Origin: Sphingomonas bacterium
GTDB taxonomy: Bacteria; Pseudomonadota; Alphaproteobacteria; Sphingomonadales; Sphingomonadaceae
NCBI RefSeq assembly: GCF_903644055.1
Contig: NZ_CAHJXD010000178.1
Coordinates: 1-43,556, forward strand
Reading direction: 5' to 3'
DNA: 43,556 nucleotides
In this document: positions 33,803 to 43,479 of the stretch, piece after piece
Position numbering within the stretch: position 1 is the first letter of the stretch
Layout of the letters: the number at the start of each line of letters is the position of its first letter
Position numbers and translations under genes: made by a program
The notes under the pieces: generated by a model
Seen by the model: the letters and a program-made list of their open reading frames with translations, nothing else
Database searches by the model: none
What the model was told of the DNA's origin: nothing

Positions 33803-34507
33803 ATGATCGAAGCGCCTCGCGACGGTGAAAAGCGTGCCGCGGCGGAGGCCGCGGTGGCCGAAATCGAAGCGGGGATGCTGGTCGGGCTCGGGACCGGAAC
33901 CACGGCGGCCTTTGCGATCGCCGCGCTGGGCGAACGGGCGCGCGCCGGCCTGCGAATCAAGTGCGTCGCGACGTCTTTTGCCACGGCGCGCGCCGCCGAA
34001 GCCGTGGGCCTCGCGATCCTCGACATGGCCGATCAGGCGAGCGTCGATCTCTGCATCGATGGCGTCGACGAGATCGATCCCGACCTGCGCGCGATCAAGG
34101 GCGGGGGCGGGGCGATGGTGCGCGAAAAGATCGTCGCCGCCGCCGCCAGCCGGATGATCGCTATCGCCGATTCGTCGAAGGCCGTGACGAGGCTTGGGTC
34201 GCGCGCCGTGCCGATCGAAGTCCTCGAATTCGGGTGGCGCTTCGTCGCGGCGGAGGTCGGCCGGCTCGGAGCGATCGTCACTGCGCGCCAATCCGGAAGC
34301 ACGTTCTATCGAAGCGATCAGGGAAATCCGGTGCTCGATTGCAGCTTCGCAGAGCTTGGCGATCCGGCTGCTCTATCGGCGGTGCTGGACGCCCTACCGG
34401 GGATGGTCGGCCATGGGCTGTTTATCGGGGAGATCGATGCGCTCTACCTCGGCACGGCGGCAGGCGTGCGCAAATCGGGTCGAACGCCTTCCGTCGGCGA
34501 CATTTAG
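33803..34507 (+). CDS. rpiA: Ribose-5-phosphate isomerase A
   Basis: RpiA interconverts ribose 5-phosphate and ribulose 5-phosphate (234 residues). The phosphate loop is LVGLGTGTTAAFAI. The catalytic region includes DLCIDGVDEIDPDL and AIKGGGGAMVREKIV, with the catalytic Glu in REK. SDQGNPVLDCSF and GMVGHGLFIGEIDALYLG complete the family set. It is the first gene of the pentose-phosphate cluster; tkt starts 62 bases later. Only 41 bases separate it from the divergent transporter, so its promoter must overlap that gene's start region. Confidence 0.95.
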   Translation: MIEAPRDGEKRAAAEAAVAEIEAGMLVGLGTGTTAAFAIAALGERARAGLRIKCVATSFATARAAEAVGLAILDMADQASVDLCIDGVDEIDPDLRAIKGGGGAMVREKIVAAAASRMIAIADSSKAVTRLGSRAVPIEVLEFGWRFVAAEVGRLGAIVTARQSGSTFYRSDQGNPVLDCSFAELGDPAALSAVLDALPGMVGHGLFIGEIDALYLGTAAGVRKSGRTPSVGDI

Positions 34508-34569
34508 CTGCCAATTCGCGCATCTTTGGCCGCGATGGGCCGTTGCAACGACAGAGACGAAGGGACGAG

Positions 34570-36651
34570 ATGACCCAGACCGAGGCTATGATCGACGCCG
34601 TCCACGAAGATGGTTCGCCCGAAAGGCTCGCGATCGATACGATTCGCACGCTTTCGATGGATGCGGTGCAGAAAGCCAATTCGGGCCACCCCGGCACGCC
34701 GATGGCGCTGGCGCCGGTAGCTTACACCTTGTGGTCGAAATATCTGCGCTATGATCCGTCGACGCCCGATTGGCCGAACCGCGATCGCTTCGTGCTGTCG
34801 GTCGGCCACGCCTCGATGCTGCTCTATTCGGTGCTGCATCTGGCCGGGGTCCGCGAGATCGATGCCGACGGCAACCCGACTGGAGCGCCCGCAGTCAGCC
34901 TCGACGATATCAAGCAGTTCCGCCAACTGAGTTCCAAGACCCCCGGCCATCCCGAATATCGGATGACGACCGGCGTGGAGACGACGACCGGACCGCTGGG
35001 CCAGGGCTGCGGCAATTCGGTCGGTATGGCGATCGCCGAGCGCGCGCTGGCGGAGCGGTTCAACCGTGACGGCTTCCGGCTGTTCGATTTCGACGTCTAC
35101 GTCTTCTGCGGCGACGGCGACATGATGGAGGGCATTTCCTCCGAAGCCGCCTCGACCGCCGGGCACCTCAAGCTTTCCAACCTGTGCTGGGTGTATGACA
35201 GCAATCATATCTCGATCGAGGGCTCGACCGATCTGGCTTTCGACGAGGATGTCGGCAAGCGCTTCGAAGCCTATGGTTGGAACGTCATCCACGTCGACGA
35301 TGCCAATGATTGCGAAAGCTTCGGCAAAGCGATCGAGAGCTTTAAGGCGACCGACGATCGTCCGACGTTCATCGTCGTCCATTCGATCATCGGCTGGGGA
35401 TCGCCGCGCGCCGGCAGCGAGAAGGCGCATGGCGAGGCACTGGGCGAGGACAACGTCCGCAAGACCAAGCAGGCTTATGGATGGCCCGAGGACGCCCAGT
35501 TCCTCGTGCCCGACGGCGTCGCCGAACATTTCCACAAGGCTATAGCCGATCGCGGCGGCCCGGCACGCGAGCAATGGGAGGCGCTGTTCGCGCGCTACAA
35601 GAGCAGCTTTCCCACGGAAGCGGCCGAGCTCGATCTGCTGCGCCAGGGCAAGCTGCCCGAGGGCTGGCAGCAGGCGCTGCCCAGCTTCCCGGCCGACGAA
35701 AAGGGCCTGGCTTCGCGCGAGAGCAGCGGCAAGGTCCTTAATGCGATCGCTGCCAAGGTGCCGATGCTGATCGGCGGCGCCGCCGATCTTTCGCCCTCGA
35801 CCAAGACCGACATCAAGGATGCGGGATCGTTCGAGGCGGGCAGCTATGGCGGGCGCAACATGCACTTCGGCGTTCGCGAACATGCCATGGGCTCGATCGC
35901 CAACGGCATGGCGCTTTGTTACCTCCGTTCGTATACCGGCACCTTCCTCGTCTTTGCCGATTATATGCGCGCGCCGATCCGGCTGGCGTCGATCATGGAA
36001 TTGCCGGTGATTTTCGTGTTCACGCACGATTCGATCGGCGTCGGCGAGGACGGCCCGACACATCAGCCGATCGAGCATCTAGCAACGCTGCGCGCGATTC
36101 CGGGACTGGACACGATCCGGCCGGGGGATGCCAATGAAGTCGCTGTCGCCTGGAAGGTCGCGCTGGAACATACGAACGAGCCGACCGCGCTGATTCTGTC
36201 GCGCCAGGCGATCACGACGCTCGACCGCAGCAAGTATGCGTCCGCAGAAGGGCTGGAGAAGGGCGGCTATATCGTCGGCGACTGCGACGGCGAGCCCGAA
36301 GTGATCCTGATCGGCACGGGCAGCGAGTTGCAGATGGTCGCGGCGGCGCATGAGAAGCTGACGGCGGACGGCATCAGGTCGCGGCTCGTCTCGCTGCCGA
36401 GCTGGTATCTGTTCGAGAAGCAGGATCAGGCGTATCGCGAAAGCGTGCTGCCGCGATCGGTCCGCTCGCGGCTCGCGGTCGAGCAGGCCGGTTCGCTGGG
36501 CTGGGATCGCTACGTCGGCGCGGACGGCGGGACGATTACGATGTCGACCTTCGGCGCGTCGGCTCCGATCGCCAAGCTCCAGGAAAAGTTCGGCTTCAGT
36601 GTCGACAATATCTGCGCCACCGCGCGTAAGCTGATGGAAAAGAACGCATGA
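34570..36651 (+). CDS. tkt: Transketolase
   Basis: Transketolase moves two-carbon units between sugar phosphates using thiamine diphosphate (693 residues). Landmarks are KANSGHPGTPMALAPVAYTL, GPLGQGCGNSVGMA, the ThDP-binding GDGDMMEGISSEAAS, the central FGVREHAMGSIANGMAL, and THDSIGVGEDGPTHQPIEHL. AAGGG lies five bases before the ATG. The frame continues far upstream inside rpiA, but homology begins only at MTQTEAMIDAV. Its stop overlaps tal by four bases. Confidence 0.97.
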   Translation: MTQTEAMIDAVHEDGSPERLAIDTIRTLSMDAVQKANSGHPGTPMALAPVAYTLWSKYLRYDPSTPDWPNRDRFVLSVGHASMLLYSVLHLAGVREIDADGNPTGAPAVSLDDIKQFRQLSSKTPGHPEYRMTTGVETTTGPLGQGCGNSVGMAIAERALAERFNRDGFRLFDFDVYVFCGDGDMMEGISSEAASTAGHLKLSNLCWVYDSNHISIEGSTDLAFDEDVGKRFEAYGWNVIHVDDANDCESFGKAIESFKATDDRPTFIVVHSIIGWGSPRAGSEKAHGEALGEDNVRKTKQAYGWPEDAQFLVPDGVAEHFHKAIADRGGPAREQWEALFARYKSSFPTEAAELDLLRQGKLPEGWQQALPSFPADEKGLASRESSGKVLNAIAAKVPMLIGGAADLSPSTKTDIKDAGSFEAGSYGGRNMHFGVREHAMGSIANGMALCYLRSYTGTFLVFADYMRAPIRLASIMELPVIFVFTHDSIGVGEDGPTHQPIEHLATLRAIPGLDTIRPGDANEVAVAWKVALEHTNEPTALILSRQAITTLDRSKYASAEGLEKGGYIVGDCDGEPEVILIGTGSELQMVAAAHEKLTADGIRSRLVSLPSWYLFEKQDQAYRESVLPRSVRSRLAVEQAGSLGWDRYVGADGGTITMSTFGASAPIAKLQEKFGFSVDNICATARKLMEKNA

Positions 36652-37790
36652 GCGATACACTCAAGGATCTCGGCAAGGCCGGCCAGGCCGTGTGGCTCGA
36701 TTTCGTCGATCGCAAATTCCTCGACGAGGGCGGGCTCCGGAAGCTGGTTGCCGAGGATGGGCTGACCGGCGTGACTTCGAACCCGTCGATCTTCGAAAAG
36801 GCGATGGGGCATGGCGATGCCTATGACGACGGGTTCAAGCAATTCCTGGCCAAGGGCGAAGCGAGCGTCGAGGACGTCTACGAGAGCCAGGCGATCGCCG
36901 ACATCAAGGCCGCCGCCGCCGATCTGCGGCCCGCTTATGATCGGCTGGAGGGCAAGGATGGCTACGTTAGCCTCGAAGTCTCGCCCTATCTGGCCGAAAA
37001 GACCGACGATACGATTACCGAGGCGCACAAGCTCTGGAAGGCCGTCGACGCGCTCAACCTGATGATCAAGGTGCCCGGCACCAAGGCCGGGGTGCCCGCA
37101 ATCCGGCGGCTGATCGAAGATGGCCTCAATATCAACGTCACTTTGCTGTTCTCGCTCGAATCCTATCAGGCGGTGGCGCTCGCCTATATCGAGGGGCTGG
37201 AGGCGCGGGCCGGCAAGGGCGAGGCAATCGATCGCATCGCTTCGGTTGCCAGCTTCTTCGTCAGCCGGATCGACAGCCTGATCGACAAGAAGATCGACGA
37301 TCGCGTGAAGGCTGGCGATGCCGAGAGCGATGCATTGAAGGCGATCCGCGGCAAGGTGGCGATCGCCAATGCCAAGCTCGCTTATGCCTGGTACGAAGAT
37401 CTGGTCGCGGGCGATCGCTGGCAGGCGTTGGCGGCGAAGGGGGCGATGCCGCAGCGGCTGCTGTGGGCCTCCACCGGCACTAAGGATCCGGCCTATCCGG
37501 ATACGCTCTACGTCGATTCGCTGATCGGCCCGGATACCGTCAACACGATGCCGCCGAAGACGATGGACGCGTACCGCGACCATGGCACGCTGGCGCAGAC
37601 GCTCACCGCCGACGTCGATGCGGCGCGGCATGTGATGGCGGAAGCCGACCGGCTCGGGCTGGATATGCCCGGCGTAACCGCCGAACTCGTCAAGGATGGC
37701 GTCAAGCTGTTCGCCGACGCCGCCGATGCGCTGCTGAAGGCCGTCGGCGAGAAGCGGACGGCAATCCTTTCCGAGCTGGTGAAGGGCTGA
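36648..37790 (+). CDS. tal: Transaldolase (mycobacterial-type subfamily)
   Basis: Transaldolase transfers dihydroxyacetone units between sedoheptulose 7-phosphate and glyceraldehyde 3-phosphate. The 380-residue protein belongs to the longer subfamily that also occurs fused to Pgi. It has VWLDFVDRKFLDEGGL and GVTSNPSIFEKAMGHGDAYD, and the Schiff-base lysine lies in LNLMIKVPGTKAGVPAI. It overlaps tkt by four bases. Its stop is only five bases before the pgi start, and the two frames differ, so the genes are truly separate here. Confidence 0.95.
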   Translation: MSDTLKDLGKAGQAVWLDFVDRKFLDEGGLRKLVAEDGLTGVTSNPSIFEKAMGHGDAYDDGFKQFLAKGEASVEDVYESQAIADIKAAAADLRPAYDRLEGKDGYVSLEVSPYLAEKTDDTITEAHKLWKAVDALNLMIKVPGTKAGVPAIRRLIEDGLNINVTLLFSLESYQAVALAYIEGLEARAGKGEAIDRIASVASFFVSRIDSLIDKKIDDRVKAGDAESDALKAIRGKVAIANAKLAYAWYEDLVAGDRWQALAAKGAMPQRLLWASTGTKDPAYPDTLYVDSLIGPDTVNTMPPKTMDAYRDHGTLAQTLTADVDAARHVMAEADRLGLDMPGVTAELVKDGVKLFADAADALLKAVGEKRTAILSELVKG

Positions 37791-37795
37791 TCGCG

Positions 37796-39466
37796 ATGAA
37801 GATCGAGCTTCCCGAGAGCCTGGCGCGCGCTGTCGATGTACGGCTGGAGCAGGCGGATCGGGAGGCGTGGACGAAGCGGCTCTGGGAGGGTGACCCCACG
37901 CTCTGGACGGGCAAGGACGAGGGCAAGTGGGTTGGCTGGCTCGCCGCCGCCAAGGGCGAACAGGTCGATTTCGCCCAACTCGCCGCGCTGACCGAGAAGG
38001 CAAGGCATTATAAGGATGTGGTGCTGCTCGGGATGGGCGGATCGAGCCTCGGTCCGGAAGTGCTGGCGCTGATCCTCGGCAATGCGGCCGGCAGCCCGAA
38101 GCTGCATGTGCTCGACACGACGGACCCCGATCAGATCGCCGGTGTTGCCGCGGCGATCGATCCTGAGAATACGCTGTTTATCGTTTCGTCGAAGTCGGGT
38201 TCGACGCTCGAACCCGAATTGCTGCGCGCCTTCTTCTGGGAGCTTTCCGGCAAGGATGGCAGCCGTTTCGTGGCGGTGACCGATCCAGGTTCGAAACTCG
38301 AAAAAACCGCGAACGATGATGGCTATGCCTTTGTCTTTCTTGGTGATCCTGCGATCGGTGGGCGCTATTCCGTGCTGTCGGCGTTCGGGATGGTGCCGGG
38401 TGCGGCGATGGGGCTGGACGCGCGCGCTTTCTATGATGCCGCCGCACAGATGGTATCGGCGTGCGGCCCGGGCCAGATCGCGTCCGACAGCCCCGGCGTG
38501 CATCTCGGCGTGATCATGGGCGAGGCCGCGAATGCGGGGCGGGACAAGCTCACCATCCTGCCCTCCCAGGGGCTGGCTCCGATCGGTGCGTGGCTGGAGC
38601 AATTGCTCGCCGAATCCACGGGCAAGCAGGGGAAGGGGATCGTCCCCGTCGATCTGGAGCCGCTGGGTTCGGTGGAAAGCTATGGCGCCGATCGATTGTT
38701 CGCGCATCTCCATCTCGAAGGAGACGACGATCCCGAACTCGAGGCGCGCCTGACCCAGCTCGCCGAGGCGGGGCATCCCGTCGTGCGGATGGCCGTCGCC
38801 ACGCGCGAGGATATCGGCCGGGAATTCTTCCGCTGGGAGATCGCCACCGCCATCGCGGGCGCGGTGATCGGTATCGATCCCTTCGATCAGCCCGATGTCG
38901 AGGATGCCAAGGTCGCGACTCGCAAGCTCGTCGATGACTATGAGGCGAGCGGCAGCCTGGAGCCGGAGACGCCGATCGCCGAAAATGAGGATTTCGCGAT
39001 TTTCGCGCCCGCCAGCACAGGCCTCGCGCCCAGCGATCCAAAGCAGCTTCTCGATCTCCATTTCGCCAGCCTCCGGCCAGGGAATTACGCGGGCTTTCTG
39101 GCCTATATCGAACGCGACGAGGGCAATTCGGCGGCGGTCGCCAGGATGCGCGCGCAGATCCGCGACGCCAAGCAGGTCGCCACCATCGCCGGTTTCGGTC
39201 CGCGTTTTCTCCACTCGACGGGTCAGGCTTACAAAGGCGGCCCCAACAGCGGCGTGTTCCTGACGATCACGCGCGATCCCGATCCCGATCTTGCGATACC
39301 GGGTCGCAAGGCGAGCTTCGGCACCGTGCAGATCGCGCAGGCGCGCGGTGACGCCGATGTGCTGGCGGAACGCGGCCGCCGCGTGTTGCGCGTTCACCTC
39401 AAGAAGGGCGGCGGCGGGATCGAAGCGCTTGCCTCGGCGGTCGAGGCGGCGCTCAAGGCGTTCTGA
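37796..39466 (+). CDS. pgi: Glucose-6-phosphate isomerase (type found in Tal-Pgi fusions)
   Basis: This enzyme interconverts glucose 6-phosphate and fructose 6-phosphate (556 residues). The SIS-domain phosphate motifs are [16 protein letters not shown] and [36 protein letters not shown] holds the catalytic region near the C-terminus. The sequence is the divergent kind seen as the second half of bifunctional transaldolase/isomerase proteins, not the common E. coli type. It starts five bases after tal. It may still work next to Tal as a complex, but nothing in the sequence shows that. Confidence 0.93.
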   Translation: MKIELPESLARAVDVRLEQADREAWTKRLWEGDPTLWTGKDEGKWVGWLAAAKGEQVDFAQLAALTEKARHYKDVVLLGMGGSSLGPEVLALILGNAAGSPKLHVLDTTDPDQIAGVAAAIDPENTLFIVSSKSGSTLEPELLRAFFWELSGKDGSRFVAVTDPGSKLEKTANDDGYAFVFLGDPAIGGRYSVLSAFGMVPGAAMGLDARAFYDAAAQMVSACGPGQIASDSPGVHLGVIMGEAANAGRDKLTILPSQGLAPIGAWLEQLLAESTGKQGKGIVPVDLEPLGSVESYGADRLFAHLHLEGDDDPELEARLTQLAEAGHPVVRMAVATREDIGREFFRWEIATAIAGAVIGIDPFDQPDVEDAKVATRKLVDDYEASGSLEPETPIAENEDFAIFAPASTGLAPSDPKQLLDLHFASLRPGNYAGFLAYIERDEGNSAAVARMRAQIRDAKQVATIAGFGPRFLHSTGQAYKGGPNSGVFLTITRDPDPDLAIPGRKASFGTVQIAQARGDADVLAERGRRVLRVHLKKGGGGIEALASAVEAALKAF

Positions 39467-39479
39467 CGGGGAGATCGAT

Positions 39480-40466
39480 ATGCGTTTGGCGATGATCGGG
39501 CTGGGCCGAATGGGCGCGAACATCGCGCGCCGGCTGATGCGCAACGGCCATGAGATCGTCGCTTTCGATCGCAACGTACCCGCAGTGGAGGCGCTGGTCG
39601 CCAATGGCGCGACGGGCGCCGCGTCGCTGGAGGAGGTCAGCGCCAAGCTGGAAGGCCCGAGGATCTATTGGGTGATGCTGCCGGCCGGCGATCCAACCGA
39701 GCAGACGATCGCGACGCTGATGTCGCACGCCGCCCCGGGCGACATCATCATCGATGGCGGCAACACCTTCTACAAGGACGATATCAAGCGCGCGAAGGCC
39801 TGCGCCGAAAAGCAGCTCCATTATATCGATGTCGGCACGTCCGGGGGGGTATGGGGGCTCGAACGGGGCTATTGCATGATGATCGGCGGAGACGCCGATA
39901 CGGTGAAGATGCTCGATCCGATCTTCGACGCACTGGCGCCCGGCCATGGCACGATCCCGCGAACCCCGGATCGCGAGGGCAAGGAAGGCGAGGATCCGCG
40001 CGCGGAGAAGGGCTATATCCATGCCGGTCCGGCGGGCGCTGGCCATTTCGTGAAGATGGTACACAACGGCATCGAATATGGCCTGATGGCGGCGTATGCC
40101 GAGGGCTTCGACGTGTTGCAGGGCAAGTCGTCCGATAAGCTTCCCGAAGACGAGCGCTTCGATCTCAATCTTACCGACATCGCGGAAGTATGGCGGCGGG
40201 GCAGCGTGATCTCGTCCTGGCTGCTCGATCTTTCGGCCGCCGCGCTCGCCAAGGATCAGAAGCTGGATCATTTCTCCGGCCGGGTCGCCGATTCGGGGGA
40301 AGGGCATTGGACCGTACAGGCGGCGATGGAGGAGGCTGTGCCCGCCTACGTGCTCTCAGCCGCACTGTTCGCGCGATATCGCAGCAGGGTCGAGGGAACC
40401 TTCGGGGATAAATTGCTGTCGGCAATGCGCTTCGGCTTCGGCGGCCATGTCGAGATGCCGCAATAG
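39480..40466 (+). CDS. gnd: 6-phosphogluconate dehydrogenase, short NAD-type (GndA-like)
   Basis: This enzyme oxidatively decarboxylates 6-phosphogluconate to ribulose 5-phosphate. At 328 residues it is the short form, not the 470-residue dimeric type. The Rossmann motif is [14 protein letters not shown], and strand beta-2 ends in AFDRN. An acid there, instead of the Asn-Arg-Thr of NADP enzymes, suggests NAD preference. The substrate motif is [20 protein letters not shown], and the catalytic Lys and Glu are in [22 protein letters not shown] lies six bases before the ATG. Its stop shares a base with the zwf start. Confidence 0.94.
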   Translation: MRLAMIGLGRMGANIARRLMRNGHEIVAFDRNVPAVEALVANGATGAASLEEVSAKLEGPRIYWVMLPAGDPTEQTIATLMSHAAPGDIIIDGGNTFYKDDIKRAKACAEKQLHYIDVGTSGGVWGLERGYCMMIGGDADTVKMLDPIFDALAPGHGTIPRTPDREGKEGEDPRAEKGYIHAGPAGAGHFVKMVHNGIEYGLMAAYAEGFDVLQGKSSDKLPEDERFDLNLTDIAEVWRRGSVISSWLLDLSAAALAKDQKLDHFSGRVADSGEGHWTVQAAMEEAVPAYVLSAALFARYRSRVEGTFGDKLLSAMRFGFGGHVEMPQ

Positions 40467-41905
40467 TGGAGATGAACCAGGCGCCCGTCGCGCCCGCCGC
40501 GACGCTGGTGATCTTCGGCGCGATGGGCGACCTCGCCAAGCGGCTGCTGATGCCGGCGATCGCCAATCTCGTGCGCTGGAACTTGCTCGATCCCAAGACC
40601 GAGATTTTGGGCGTCAGCTATCACGATGGCGATGACGAGACCCTTCGCGCGACGCTCGACGATTTCATCGAAGGCGACGAGGTCTGGGAAAAGCTGCGCG
40701 CGCATATCCATTATTTCAAGGGTGACTTCACCCAGGACGAAACCTTCCAGCGGCTCGCCGGCGCGATCAAGGGTAATGCGATATTCTATCTCGCGACCGC
40801 GGCGTCCTTCTTTGGCCCGGTGACGCAGAAGCTCGGCGCGGCGGGCCTGCTCAAGGAGGAAGACGGCTTCCGCCGGCTGGTGATCGAGAAGCCCTTCGGC
40901 AGCGATCTCGCCTCGGCGCAGGCGCTCAACAAGACGTTGCTGGAGCAGGCGAGCGAAGCGCAAATCTATCGCATCGATCATTTCCTCGGCAAGGAGACCG
41001 TGCAGAACATCCTGGTGGCACGCTTCGGAAATTCGATCTTCGAGGCGGTGTGGAACAATCGCTACGTCGATCATGTCGAAATCACCGCCGCCGAGCAGGT
41101 GACGGTCGGCACGCGCGGCAAATTCTACGATGCCACGGGCGCGCTGCGCGACATGGTGCCCAATCATCTGCTCCAGTTGCTCGCCTTGACCGCGATGGAG
41201 CCGCCGACCAGCTTCGAGGCCGAACCGATCCGCAGCGAGAAGGCCAAGCTGATCGCCGCGGTCCATCCGGCCGATCCCGCCGATGCGGTGCGCGGGCAAT
41301 ATAAAGGCGGCAAGATCGGCGCCGACAAGGTTGCGGCATATCGCGAAACACCCGATGTTTCCGCCGACAGTCGCACCGAAACCTATGTCGCGCTGAAGCT
41401 GACCGTGGATACGTGGCGCTGGTCCGGCGTGCCTTTCTATCTGCGTACCGGCAAGGCGCTCTCGGCGCGCGACACCGAGATCGTCGTTCACTTCAAGAGC
41501 GCGCCGACCTCGCTGTTCAAGGGCACGGAAGTGACCAAGTTGCCATGCAATCGCTTCGTGCTGCAAATCCAGCCAGACGAGGCGATCAGCCTCGATCTCG
41601 CCGCCAAGATTCCGGGGCCGCTGGTGGACGTGGCGCCCGTGTCGATGACCTTCGCTTATGCCGATCGCTTCGAAATGGGGCATCGCACGGGCTATGAGAC
41701 GTTGCTCTACGATGTGCTGACGGGCGATCAGATCCTGTTCCAGCGCGCCGATCAGATCGAGGGGGGCTGGCGCGCGATCCAGCCTTTGCTCGATGCCTGG
41801 GCCAAGCGCGGCAAACCCGAACCCTATAAGCCGGGCACCGCCGGGCCATCGGGCGCCGATGCGCTGCTGGCGCGGGATGGCCGGCAATGGCACACGCTCG
41901 GATGA
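40466..41905 (+). CDS. zwf: Glucose-6-phosphate 1-dehydrogenase
   Basis: Zwf oxidises glucose 6-phosphate to 6-phosphogluconolactone and is the entry to the oxidative pentose-phosphate and Entner-Doudoroff routes (479 residues). The cofactor motif is VIFGAMGDLAKRLLMPAI. The active-site signature RIDHFLGKETVQNILVARF and IEKPFGSDLASAQALN are intact. The likely start is a GTG that overlaps the gnd stop by one base; an ATG at 40472 is the alternative. Its stop overlaps the next gene in an ATGA. The lactonase gene (pgl) that usually accompanies zwf is not in the cluster. Confidence 0.95.
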   Translation: MEMNQAPVAPAATLVIFGAMGDLAKRLLMPAIANLVRWNLLDPKTEILGVSYHDGDDETLRATLDDFIEGDEVWEKLRAHIHYFKGDFTQDETFQRLAGAIKGNAIFYLATAASFFGPVTQKLGAAGLLKEEDGFRRLVIEKPFGSDLASAQALNKTLLEQASEAQIYRIDHFLGKETVQNILVARFGNSIFEAVWNNRYVDHVEITAAEQVTVGTRGKFYDATGALRDMVPNHLLQLLALTAMEPPTSFEAEPIRSEKAKLIAAVHPADPADAVRGQYKGGKIGADKVAAYRETPDVSADSRTETYVALKLTVDTWRWSGVPFYLRTGKALSARDTEIVVHFKSAPTSLFKGTEVTKLPCNRFVLQIQPDEAISLDLAAKIPGPLVDVAPVSMTFAYADRFEMGHRTGYETLLYDVLTGDQILFQRADQIEGGWRAIQPLLDAWAKRGKPEPYKPGTAGPSGADALLARDGRQWHTLG

Positions 41906-42708
41906 TCAGGCTCGTCGTTTCGGATATCGACGGTACGCTCGTCCGCAAGGACAAGAGCCTTTCGGACGTCAATGTCGCGGCGGTCGGCCGGCTGGTCGAT
42001 GCCGGCATCGCCGTGACATTGATCAGCGCGCGCCCGCCATCGGGGATGATGTGGATCGCGGAAAGCCTCAAGCTGGCGGGGCCGTTCGGCGCGTTCAACG
42101 GGGGCACGCTGTTCATGGCGGACGGCACGGTCACCGAGCATCATATGCTGGATGACGGCGTGGCCGGCGAAGTGCTCGCGCATCTCGAGGGGCAGCCGGT
42201 CATCCGCTGGCTTTTCGCCGATGGAGACTGGCTGGCGAGCGAGGCGGATGGCGAGCATACCCCGCGCGAGATCAAGTCGGCGGGCGTGCAGCCGATCGTC
42301 GGCCCCGATTTCGGCGATCGCGTTCGCCGCGCCGACAAGATCGTGGCGGTGACCGACGACGTGGAACTGCTCGATCGGATCGAGCAGGAGGTAAAGGCTC
42401 TGGTCGGTGATCGCGCCACGGTCGCGCGCTCGCAGACCTATTATCTCGATATCACCGCGCCGGTCGGCAACAAGGGCGATGGCATCACCGCTCTGTGCAA
42501 GGCCTATCATGTCGTGCTGGAAGATACGGTGGCGTTGGGCGATCAGGCCAACGATCTGCCGATGTTCGCGCGCGCCGCTTATTCGGTTGCGATGGGGCAG
42601 GCGCCCGATCCGGTCAAAGCCGCGGCCAAGGATATCGCGGCGTCCAACGATGACGATGGCGTCGCCGATGCGATCGATCGGTTCATCCTTCCGAAGGTGC
42701 AGAAATGA
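41902..42708 (+). CDS. HAD-IIB hydrolase, Cof type
   Basis: This haloacid-dehalogenase-superfamily phosphatase has 268 residues. Motif I is VVSDIDGTLVRKD (both catalytic Asp), motif II is the Ser in LISARPP, the conserved lysine is in NKGDGITALC, and motif IV is VALGDQANDLPMF. A C2-type cap lies between motifs II and III. Such proteins dephosphorylate sugar phosphates, nucleotides or FMN. Coupling to zwf (four-base overlap) points to a sugar phosphate, but this is inference. I set the start at 41902, in the ATGA, over the in-frame ATG at 41887. Confidence 0.88.
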   Translation: MIRLVVSDIDGTLVRKDKSLSDVNVAAVGRLVDAGIAVTLISARPPSGMMWIAESLKLAGPFGAFNGGTLFMADGTVTEHHMLDDGVAGEVLAHLEGQPVIRWLFADGDWLASEADGEHTPREIKSAGVQPIVGPDFGDRVRRADKIVAVTDDVELLDRIEQEVKALVGDRATVARSQTYYLDITAPVGNKGDGITALCKAYHVVLEDTVALGDQANDLPMFARAAYSVAMGQAPDPVKAAAKDIAASNDDDGVADAIDRFILPKVQK

Positions 42709-43454
42709 AGCAACTCGTCGCATTCGACCTCGACGGTACGCTCGCCGAGAGCAAGCAGCCGCTGGGCGACGATATGGCGGCGTGGCTCGGGCGCCTGCTT
42801 GGGGTCGCCAAGGTCTGCGTGATCTCCGGCGGCGACTGGCCGCAGTTCGAAAAGCAGGTCGTCTCGCGCCTGCCCGCCGATGCCCCGCTGGAGGGGCTGT
42901 TCATCATGCCGACCACGGGCACCAAGCTCTACCGCTTTCAGGGCGGTTCCTGGCACGCGATCTATGCCGAACTCTTCTCGAAAGAGGAGCATGACAAGAT
43001 CCTGTCGGCATTCGACAAGGCGCTGTCGGATGCGGGCCTCAAGGAAGAGCGGACCTGGGGCGATCGGATTGAGGATCGGGGCAGCCAGGTGACGTTCTCG
43101 GGCCTCGGGCAGGAGGCGCCGCTCGACGCCAAGAAAGCGTGGGACCCCGGCTTCGCCAAGCGCAGGAAGCTGCAACAGACCTTGCAGTCAGCACTGCCCG
43201 ATCTGGCGATCAACATCGGCGGATCGACGTCGATCGATATCACCCGGAAGGGCATCGACAAGGCCTATGGCATGCGCCGCCTGACCGAGCATTCCGGCGT
43301 CGCGCCGGAAAATATCCTGTTCATGGGCGACGCGATCTTTCCCGGCGGCAACGACGATCCGGTGCGCGCGATGGGGATCGATTCGATCAAGGTCCGCGAT
43401 GTCGCCGATACGATCACCGCGGTCACGGCGGTGATCGCCTGCCTGAAGCCATAG
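42705..43454 (+). CDS. HAD-IIB protein resembling eukaryotic-type phosphomannomutase
   Basis: This second HAD-IIB protein has 249 residues, the length of eukaryotic PMM. Motif I is [15 protein letters not shown], motif II is [15 protein letters not shown], and [12 protein letters not shown] follows. The end has [20 protein letters not shown] and [19 protein letters not shown], which are laid out like the PMM2 stretch ending GDKT-x2-GGND. It may be a hexose-phosphate mutase or a phosphatase; sequence alone cannot choose. It overlaps the upstream HAD gene by four bases and is the last gene of the cluster. No terminator is visible in the 25 bases before the convergent tRNA. Confidence 0.85.
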   Translation: MKQLVAFDLDGTLAESKQPLGDDMAAWLGRLLGVAKVCVISGGDWPQFEKQVVSRLPADAPLEGLFIMPTTGTKLYRFQGGSWHAIYAELFSKEEHDKILSAFDKALSDAGLKEERTWGDRIEDRGSQVTFSGLGQEAPLDAKKAWDPGFAKRRKLQQTLQSALPDLAINIGGSTSIDITRKGIDKAYGMRRLTEHSGVAPENILFMGDAIFPGGNDDPVRAMGIDSIKVRDVADTITAVTAVIACLKP

Positions 43455-43479
43455 CGCCCGCGCGCTTCTCAAGAAATAT

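Noticed and set aside
33961-34569. A long N-terminal extension of transketolase through rpiA
   Set aside because: It overlaps rpiA in another frame and has no transketolase similarity; the ATG at 34570 has a ribosome-binding site and the conserved N-terminus.
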